In this document: piece after piece, positions 55,755 through 64,000 of the stretch
Layout of the letters: every line of letters begins with the position of its first letter
How positions within the stretch are numbered: the stretch's first letter is position 1
Assembly: GCA_028564705.1 (NCBI GenBank)
Contig: JAPXFQ010002824.1
Location: forward strand, 958,501 to 1,022,500
Direction: 5' to 3'
Origin: Apricaphanius iberus
Taxonomy: Eukaryota > Chordata > Actinopteri > Cyprinodontiformes > Aphaniidae
Length of the DNA: 64,000 bases
Notes under the pieces: generated by a model
Databases searched by the model: none
What the model saw: the letters and a program-made list of their open reading frames with translations, nothing else
What the model was told of the DNA's origin: nothing
Translations under genes and position numbers: made by a program

Positions 55755-56570
55755 TACATTTTAGCTCTGGCTATGTGTTTAAAGTTGTTGTTTTGCTGCC
55801 TAGTAAACCTCAGGGCCCAGAGTATTTTACATCCTCCATCAATCTTTCTATCAAGTCTAACCAGCTTCCAAGTACCTACAGAAAAAAAGCAGGCCCACAG
55901 CATAATGTTGCCACCATATTTTTTACCATGTAAAATTTTATGTTCGAATTAATGTGCATAGATAATTTTGAGGCAACCACACATTCTTTCACATGCAGCA
56001 CAAAAAGTTACATTTTGGTCTCTTCTGATCAGAGCAAATTCATCACAAATTTATTGTGTATACCCTGCATGGCTTGTGAAGAAACTAGTAACATAAATTC
56101 ATGGCTGTTGTTTCCACAATAGCTCTTTTCTCGTCTCTCTTTAACAAAGACCAGAACTGTGGAGTGCGAAACTAATAGTTGTCCTGTAAACAGATTTTCT
56201 CTTCTTAGCTGTGCAACCCTTTAGAGTTTCTGTGAGGCTCTTGGCTGCCTCTCTGATAACTGATTATTTTATGCTAAGATGAATTTGCAGGTGTCATTTA
56301 TCAACTCATAAGCCGACTTTCTGAAGGCAATAGGATGGACAGGATTATATATAGGAGTATCAGAGTCAAGGGGCCTAATGTACTCCACACTTTTCATGTT
56401 TGTATGGGTAAAAAAAAACAACTAAAAACTATGTGTTATTTTTCTTATACTTCGACAATTGTGCACTGTTTTTTTAAAGTATAAAATAAATGATCAATAA
56501 AACACATGAAAGATTGGGTTGAAAAATGACAAAATGTGAAAAAGTTCATGGTCGGTCAATACTTTTGATA
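55755..56570 (-). pseudogene. Decayed Tc1-like element
   Basis: Antisense transposase text is recognisable throughout: acatcctccatcaatctttc, agcataatgttgccaccata, tacattttggtctcttctga, actaatagttgtcctgtaaa and ctcttggctgcctctctgat. It ends at gtcaatacttttgatattca, the inverted-repeat end of this family. Many stops and indels are present. Confidence 0.7.
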
Positions 56571-57925
56571 TTCAAAATTACCTTTCTTTATTTAAGTATT
56601 CCATTAGTTTTAACCTCTTACAAAAGTTTATGGAATTATAATTAGTATAATGAGTATAACACTGTTGTAAACTGCCTTGAGGTGCTACATAAGTCACATA
56701 AAACAAACTCTTGGTCACTTCTGGTACAGCAAAATGCAAGGCTCAAACAATGATACACAGCTGAACATAGACCACTGCTGTCCTCTGGGCATCAACAGAA
56801 ACCCCTCACCCTCCAGTCCCCCTCCACCTTCCACAAAAAACTCACTGACCCAAACCCATTTTTTCCAGCCTAAAAGAAATGTCAAGTCCAGACCTAGAAG
56901 TCATCTCTTTGAAAGGAACACAGCAGCCAAATATAGCTCGTAGCCTCCACGCCTCCTGACATACATCAAGCTCCACAGGCTCTGTGAGCTGTGGTTAAAT
57001 TTGGAAGAGTGCCATGCAGTCACTTACTATTAAACATCATAGCTATACAAAGAAAATTATACCCAAGCAGCAGAGTATGTACTGTTGCCTGGAAACCTAA
57101 TGCCATGTTGGGGATTCATCTTGTTTTGAAACAGAAAACACTTATAGGCCAAGCCAATAATAGACCCTGGAGCACATAAAGAACATAATGGAAGAAGTTC
57201 AAGGGTGTCAACAAGGAGGGCCAGCACAAAGTAGATAGTGGATGACTACGTATGTTTAAGAGAGAAAATCGCATGTCTTAGTTTTTGTCTTAGTATTTGT
57301 ACTAAAACTGAACTCACCGGAGAAATTGTTGCTGTTATTCATTTATCAAATAGAGAAGAGGCACAAAATGATAGCTTTTATTTTAAGAGTGCCATGTAAA
57401 ATGTATCAAAGCTTACTGAATTGTTTGGAAATTACAAAAATAACAAATTGCCTCTGGCCAAGATGTGAATCATTTCTGTCAGCATCCAGTGAATCATGGA
57501 AAGATTTTAAAACCAAAAACATCCAAATGGAAAGAAACGAGTTGTTTAGAATTTAAAGAGAAGGGGTATCAATAAAGGAGGCGCTGATGTTTTCATAAAA
57601 ACAATAATTTCCTAATGTAGAATTCTTTTCCCCACTGAATTAATTTACTTAAATTAAAAACTTGATTTTTCTCCATACTAAGGAAGATAATTCCACTGAA
57701 TTAAAAAAAAAGATTTTATAAAGGCTGTAATACACATTTTTACCATGAGTTTTAAACGAATGCTGTAATCATATGGAGGTTCAGAATGTTCCATTATATG
57801 TCAAAAGGTATGTAAATTTGGCATGCAAATAAAACATTTGGTAAACTGAATAAACTTTCAGTGCCACTAAGGTTAATGCCCTCCTTAGATTTTAGAGGGT
57901 AGAGATATTAATATTATAATTATTA
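56571..57925. other. Region without recognised genes
   Basis: No exon, RNA gene or transposon was recognised. Confidence 0.35.
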
Positions 57926-57929
57926 TTAT

Positions 57930-58846
57930 TGTCTCCTACAAAATTCAGCAGCACCTTTCGAAGACCAGGAGGTGGGAGCACATTACGCCGGTCTTACAAT
58001 CACTGCATTGGCTCCCTTTATGTTGTAGGATCGATTTTAAGGTTCTTTTAATGGTTTTTAAGTGTCTTAATGATCTTGAGCAGCCATCCACTTGTCATAC
58101 CTAAGTCAGGACACACACTCGTGGTGAGGCATCTTTCCAGAATTATGGCCCTCACCTCTGGAACAGGCTGCGAGAGGACCTCAGGGCCAGAGAGAATGTT
58201 CATATTTTTTTAAGAGCCGGCTCAAGACTCACTTCTTTAACCTAGCTTTTAATTGATACATATTTATTTTCTGTTCAATTGCTCTGCATACTTTACTTGT
58301 TAATATATTGTCAGCATTACACTTTTTATTTATATGTTCATTCCCTGTTATTTGCATTGCAACCTGTTATTTAAATCTTTTTCCAGTGTTTCCTCTGTGG
58401 GAGCCCTCTGCCTCGGTTTGGTGGTCGGCTTTGGCTGCCTGGGTGCTCCCTGGTACTGCTTGGGTAGAGGTGACGGTCTCAGAGGTGGCTGTCCTGGGTC
58501 AGTGCCTTGGCTGTCATTGGTCATCTGCTGCTACCACTGCAGATGGCTCCCTTGATGCTTTTTCCAGACCTAACCTGGCTCATATGTACTTCGCCCGTTG
58601 TCCTTTTTACTGTGTATTTTATTGTCTTTTTAATGTTGCTACTGAGTTTGCAAATGGGGGTTGGATTGGGCATTGGGGGGTTCATGTGTTCATGTTCAAA
58701 TTTGTTGGTGGGGGTGTATGTGGGGTCAATTTTAAATTTTTGAAATGTGAAATTTAACATTGGAAAGCACTTTGAGAATTGCATTATTTTAGTTTAAAAA
58801 GAGCTTAATAAATAAAGTTTGATTGATTGCTTGATTGATTGATTGG

Positions 58847-58925
<79 letters not shown>

Positions 58926-58948
58926 GTTGGTTGGTTGATTGATTGATT
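57930..58948 (+). mobile_element. L2/Rex-like LINE 3' end with (TTGA)n tail
   Basis: The plus strand reads WEHITPVLQSLHWLPLCCRI followed by [18 protein letters not shown], the end of the LINE ORF. About 0.8 kb of 3' UTR and a terminal TTGA array (58819-58948) follow. The 149-codon frame at 58308 lies in this UTR and is not a host gene. The element is strongly 5'-truncated. Confidence 0.75.
58819..58948 (+). repeat. (TTGA)n array
   Basis: TTGATTGA tetranucleotide array with a few TTGG units, about 130 bp. It directly follows a LINE 3' end and is its tail, expanded by slippage. Confidence 0.95.
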
Positions 58949-59094
58949 TTAATAAGAAGGAACTTGTAATAAGAAAACTGTTTGTGTTTTTATTTTAACA
59001 ATAATATCACAACAGCACTATTCCTCATGTTTAGCAGCTCTACTTGGAACAGTAATTTCAGACCTAATTAGGCTGTTGGCTGCCTTTAAAGTCA

Positions 59095-59305
59095 AAAGCA
59101 AGAACAGAGGAGTTAACCCCCAGACAGTCGCAGCAGATGACTGCTTGTACTGAGCCAGGCTCTGCTGGAGGTTTTTTTTTTTTTTTAAACATTAGTTTTT
59201 CCTCTCCGCTGTCGCTAGGGATAGATTAGGGTTTTCTTTTAAAGTGCCTTGAGATTACATCTGTTGTGAATTGGCACTAAATAGACTGAATTGAATTTAT
59301 TTTTT
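59095..59305 (+). repeat. LINE 3' UTR fragment, same family as 52800-54522
   Basis: cagatgactgcttgtactga, ggctctgctggaggtttttt and tgtgaattggcactaaatag match, in opposite orientation, the 3' UTR of the LINE at 52800-53200. No coding part remains. Confidence 0.7.
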
Positions 59306-60700
59306 TACCTTTTTCATTACAAAATTTGTGAAAATATGTAATATCTTTACAAAGTCCCACTTTTTATGTCATCTTTGGAGCTGACTGGTTTTTCTTGCAT
59401 GGTTTTCACAGGATCCTTAGAAATATTGCAAACTCCAAAATTGAGACAACAATATCAACCCGCTATAGCTGACAAGTATGAGACAGCAGGGATATCATGC
59501 AGCATGCTGGCTCTGCGAACACTTCTCACCAGTTCAATAGACTTATCAGGACCTGTGAATAATTCACAGATGCCTGCCAAAATTTGTTCTATCGAAAACA
59601 TTTTGTCTCATTAACACATTCCTTGGTACTATGAAATTATGTGTCAGGCTGAGTGTAAGGTGCTGATAAAATGACTTTCTCTTCATGACACAGCTCAGAT
59701 GGTACCTGCCCCCTCAAGCCATCTGAACAGTGTAGACATCTGTGAGCCACAACCTGCCAAGAACAAGCCTAATGTAAAAGGCTAATGTAAGAATATCAGA
59801 AATATTCTGAAATGCAAAGATGGCTGGAGGGTCATTTGTTAAAACTGCAGTGAAAAGCCTTCATGTCAAGAATTAGCTGTGTTTTTCCACTGTGGCTGTC
59901 TAAATAAAATGTACACTGTTAAGTCTTGGATTTATGGGTTTTCCTATGACTGTTCGGAGAAGACTGAAAAGCTGTCAAGGCATGAAACCTGTGGAAAGAA
60001 CACTTATTACCAGGTGCCAATATACAGCTGTCATTTTAAAACGAGATGCATTTGTCTGAAACGTTTTTTCTGACATGACAGTGTCCATCAAAACAGGAAT
60101 ATGTCAAAACGTTGTACTGCGAAATTCATTGCCACATTTAAAGTCATTAATGTATTTAGATTCCAGAATAAAATTCATCTTTTTTATTTCTTGTTTAAAG
60201 CATTATAGTACTGTGGAAACACCATTGATAAATGCTGATTTCTTCGTACTTTTCTTTTAATTAGCTTTACAATTCTAAGATCTTGAAAATAAGTATTGGC
60301 CAATTTTTTAAAAGAATATTTATCTCAGTTTGGTTAATTATTCAGGTATAAAAAGGTTTTTTAAGGCAGAAAATGTGTACAAATATGTCTACACATAACA
60401 GAAACACTTAACAAAGAAACTTTTTTGAACTCTTCTTTAGCCTTTTTATTACAAGAGTGTGTCAAAAAGAGTTTTTAGGCCCATTTGTTCAGGGTAATCC
60501 AACATAATTTAAAACAAAAAAAAGAAATTTTAGCATCAACAAGGTAATATCTAATACATTTAACTGACTGATGCAAGTAATGTAAATTATTATTATTTAT
60601 TTATGTATGATCTTTAGAAATTGTTTTGATCAAGACCTCTAGAACTGATGATGGCTTCCCCCTCTCATCCGTACTGGATAAGAAATACTTTTGCGAGCAT
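59306..60700. other. Region without recognised genes
   Basis: Short ORFs only. Nothing recognised. Confidence 0.35.
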
Positions 60701-61960
60701 CTGTAGAAAGGAAGTCTCACTTTTGATGGGATGGAGAGTAAATTTTATGATTATCCATTTTTATGTGATAGATCAACACAATGTATTGCATAACTGTTCA
60801 GAGAAATTAAAGTGATCTGTGGTTTTTAATATCTCAAACGTGTGGTGTGCATTTGTATTCAGTCCTCAGCCTTATCTACTTTGTAGCCTACTACTACTAT
60901 TACCGTTTCAAAATCTTATGGGTTTTCTCATATCATTTTTTTATTTATTTCTTATGTCAATCGTTTTCTTTCTTTTTAAATTACATATTGCTGTATAGAT
61001 AACATTCATCTGTATAATTGAGTTAAATCAATTTGGCAGACCTACAGAATTAAATCTTTCAACGTTATTATCTAACTTTTAGATGTGCCTCTGGTTCAAA
61101 ACACCTGAATCAAATGGGTGAAATGCCTCCTCAGCATGACGTAATTACCTGAGTCAGAACTTTTTAGCCATTCTCTCTTTTTTTTTCAGCATCTGACATA
61201 TTTTCTTCCATGATTACGCTGCACTTAGATCCATCACTACCATCACGTTTCAGTGTGTGTTCAGAGCCTTTTGCGGGTGGGTAGAAAGTTCCAATTTTAG
61301 CATGATTTAACCAAAGCAACTTCTGCCACATGTTTGCTGTGTCCTCTACATGGGTTATGGTAACCTGCACGACTTTTTCCATTGTTGCCATTCCTCTATA
61401 AACTTCTCATTTGTGAAGATCAAGACTTCTTATTGTTCTTTTAACAGAGTATTTCACCTGAGTTCTAAATATATGTGTAGCTTCTCCAAAGCCAACATGG
61501 TCATCCTGGCAGCATTTCTACTCTCCCTGCCCTGCCTGTCAGTTTTGGTGTATACGGTACCTCATCTCTTGGTAGACCTGCAGTTATGCCATTTTCTTTC
61601 CCCACCACTAAAATCCAAAACTGTCTGGTGTGTTCCTTGGTCTTTGCGTTGCTGTTTGTCCACTGAAGTTCCCAAATATACCACTGGAGCCTTCACAAAA
61701 CAACTGTATCAATTGTGAATTTAAATTGAAACCGGTAGTCTATGCTGACTAATTCGGTGACTTCTGAAAGTAGTTTGTTGCACCATATTTTATTTAAGAT
61801 GATCAGAGTATAGGGGGTTAAAAACAAATGTAAATTGCAGTTACAGTTAAGTTAAATTTTCAACTGTACAAATGGTAAAAAACTCCATCCACTGCACATT
61901 TATGCAGGAACAAAAAGTGAATAAGTTTAATAAACAAAGGGGGGATTGTAAAAAAACAAA
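60700..61960 (-). pseudogene. Nearly full-length decayed Tc1-like element
   Basis: Inverted-repeat blocks lie at both ends: tttttatgtgatagatcaac and gtggtgtgcatttgtattca at the left, agtatagggggttaaaaaca at the right. Between them the minus strand reads HVEDTANMWQKLLWLNHAKI, in which the first catalytic Asp region (WSDETKI in active copies) has become LNHAKI. Further antisense pieces follow to about 61690. It has many lesions and no active product. Confidence 0.65.
61080..61150. repeat. Fragment of the 28189-28398 hAT-like family
   Basis: agatgtgcctctggttcaaa and acacctgaatcaaatgggtg are the internal part of this widespread fish non-autonomous family. No ends are present. It sits inside the decayed Tc1 element. 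Confidence 0.55.
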
Positions 61961-61996
61961 ACAAAAAAAAAACACATAAAAAATTGATTGGCACCA

Positions 61997-62361
61997 CTAT
62001 AAATAGTTTTGTATCAGTCATTGCGGTTTTTTAAACAACTGGGTGATGCATCCAAGCTAATTGCCAATCTTTCCAATAAGCACTCTCACGCCTCGCTTCC
62101 CCACTGATGAGATCATACGTTCGCAAGCAGGTCTATTTATAGATCAGAGTGCCCGCACAGCAATAGCCCCCATCCATTAGTAGTCTGTAAAACCAGAGAT
62201 GATGAGGCAAATAAATATTCGGAGAAAAGACACGTCCTGTTTTACGGGTGTGGGAGAGATGTCACGAACAGTGAAGGTCTAATAGAGATAGATCCGGTCC
62301 ACTTTCTCTGGCGGACTCACACTGCAGAGTGAAGCGACCAACTGTTCGACCGCAGAAAGCG

Positions 62362-62448
<87 letters not shown>

Positions 62449-62820
62449 GTTACGTATACTCCACTCTGTTTGAAACTATAACAGTAGAAGAGCAAACAGG
62501 TTGCTATAATAGAAGCAACAGGTCACATACTAACCAACTTTAACTGTAGAAAAAATAGGCCTACCAGTGTTTTTGTGAGCACACTTTGAACACACCTGTC
62601 GCTTCGAATTTGTCGCCAGATTAAACATGAAAGCATTGCGTGTTGACGGTCTACCTTGAGGAGTGCTGGATGTGATGATTGTTGGAAGCGCAGGATGAGG
62701 AGGACGGAGCTATAAATAGCATCCCCTGGACGTCAGTTATAAAATCACAGGTTTGTTGAGCCAGAGTTGTCTTCATCACCCCGTCCTCCTCAACCTCTCT
62801 CCGTCCTTCAATAACTTTTA
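61997..62820. promoter_or_regulatory. Promoter-like stretch with three MEF2-type sites
   Basis: Three perfect CTA(A/T)4TAG sites occur: CTATAAATAG (61997-62006), CTATTTATAG (62133-62142) and CTATAAATAG (62710-62719). The last also reads as a plus-strand TATA box and is followed by a CRE-like gacgtca and a pyrimidine-rich stretch. An (AAT)n array separates the second and third sites. No ORF follows on either strand. It could be a distal hdac9 promoter or enhancer, a promoter of an unrecognised gene, or chance. Confidence 0.3.
62362..62448. repeat. (AAT)n microsatellite, about 29 units
   Basis: Uninterrupted ATA/AAT array of 87 bp. The long poly-isoleucine frame across it is an artefact. Confidence 0.97.
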
Positions 62821-64000
62821 CTTAGCCCACATTTCTCTTGCACTATATTTGTGAACGTTGTAAATAGGAACTATAAATTATATTGCAAACTTTTCTTGGT
62901 TATATAACCATACAGTTACACTAGAAGATGCTGCTTATGACACTTTATTTCGATAGAAACAGTACTGATCTAATTGTTACGAGTCTATTGTTTGCTTTTG
63001 TTGCATAACCTGAAGTCCAAAATATGAACAGCTGCAGTGACGTACCTTCTAAAAATAGCATTGTCGCCAAAATACTATCGAAACGGAAACAGTGCCATCT
63101 AATGGTCGTATAATTGTCATCTGGTGCTTTTGAGAATGCTTGATCAATCACCTCAGCATACATGATTATTTATTGTTATCTTATACTTCCTTATGAAATT
63201 TTTTGAAACACTGTTGGTTAATAGATGATATTGTCTGTAAATATTTAAAGCCATCAATTAGAATTAATTTTATGGAACACTGTTTCAGTTAGACTTGTGA
63301 ATGTACAGATAGTTTGAATTTTGAGGTCAAATAATATATAATATCAATTTTCAATTTGTTTATTAAATAAAATATTACAATAAGTATACATCTGTATGAT
63401 TTTGTAAAAATAAAGGTTTTAAAATATCAAGCAAGAATCAAGAATTGGAGCATCTGTTGACGCTCAGAGGTTAAAGTGCTCTTTCATTTGAGTTAGAGTA
63501 TTTTCCAATCGTACAATTTTTTAATGAATTTTTTGTTACTTTAGTTTTTTATTTGACAGGGGCTTATTTCATTTTATGATGAGAAAAATAAATGGGGACT
63601 TTGAAGAAGTGAAGGCAACTGTGAGATGATGCTTCAGCTTTATACCTTTTCAAACTATGCATGCGTTATCTATTTGGGTTTTAAGATTTTATTTTTTTCT
63701 ATATTTTACTTGTCTCCATACAGATCATCCCAGTATGAAATACAAAAACATAATAATTAAATACAACGGGATTCTTTAGACATGCATTTTTTTTTGTTTC
63801 AAATTTGATTTAATATAATCATCTGAAATCATTTTTAAAACTCATTTGGAAAAAAAAAGCAGCAACACAGTATCATAACATCACCGTACTACTGTGGGTT
63901 CTTCTGACATTTAAGAAAGCCCACCAAATGTCCTCAATTTGTTCTTCTTGTCCTCTAGTTAAATAGGTCAGTCTTTCCAGGAAAACACAGGATGCAGTCT
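62821..64000. other. Region without recognised genes
   Basis: AT-rich, no exon or transposon recognised to the window end. Confidence 0.35.

Noticed and set aside
58308..58757. 149-codon ORF, cysteine/leucine-rich
   Set aside because: It lies in the 3' UTR of a truncated LINE between its ORF end and its TTGA tail.
62262..62495. Poly-isoleucine ORF
   Set aside because: It is a translation of the (AAT)n microsatellite.

Overview
The window looks like nuclear DNA of a teleost fish. It is AT-rich and holds short GT-AG exons in kilobase introns. Its repeats are typical of ray-finned fish: Tc1-like and hAT DNA transposons, L2/Rex-like non-LTR retrotransposons and tRNA-derived SINEs. There are no operons, bacterial genes or viral genes. 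I cannot name the species.

One gene is firmly supported. It is on the minus strand: the class IIa histone deacetylase paralogue hdac9, in its MITR (MEF2-interacting transcription repressor) form. Eleven coding exons run from an ATG at 35045 down to a stop at 9287. All junctions are GT-AG and the phases agree throughout. The joined CDS is 1788 nt and encodes 595 residues, against 593 for human MITR. The protein carries, in order, a PLDLR CtBP-type motif, a Gln-rich coiled coil, the MEF2-binding helix, the first 14-3-3 serine, a basic NLS, a second Gln-rich segment, the second 14-3-3 serine, a third Gln-rich helix and an acidic/serine tail with a SUMO consensus. The last exon reads through a possible splice donor into an 11-residue tail and a roughly 1.25 kb 3' UTR. 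No deacetylase catalytic exon was recognised in the 9.3 kb downstream (1-9286).

Layout by coordinate. 1-8030 is flanking or distal intron DNA with a SINE, a hAT MITE with a perfect 8-bp target duplication, a Tc1 remnant, an 81-bp retroposon and an (ATT)n array. 8030-9286 is the 3' UTR. 9287-25123 holds exons 11 to 2, with a SINE-like unit and two Tc1 remnants in the introns. 25124-35023 is intron 1, with five transposon remnants. 35024-36800 holds exon 1 and presumed promoter DNA, with two MEF2 consensus sites and an octamer. 36.8-64 kb has no recognisable host gene. It holds a Tc1 copy with intact ends but broken coding sequence, an L2 copy nested in a hAT element, several more Tc1 and L2 remnants, microsatellites, and a promoter-like stretch near 62.0-62.8 kb with three MEF2-type sites.

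Biologically the locus reads as a signal-regulated MEF2 co-repressor gene. MEF2 recruits MITR, phosphorylation of the two 14-3-3 serines relieves repression, and MEF2 sites upstream would fit the known MEF2-HDAC9 feedback loop. I found no convincing new multi-gene system. The points most worth checking are the MITR-only appearance of the gene, its unusual donor, the MEF2 site clusters, the tandem acceptors, and an unassigned terminal-inverted-repeat family present in two copies.
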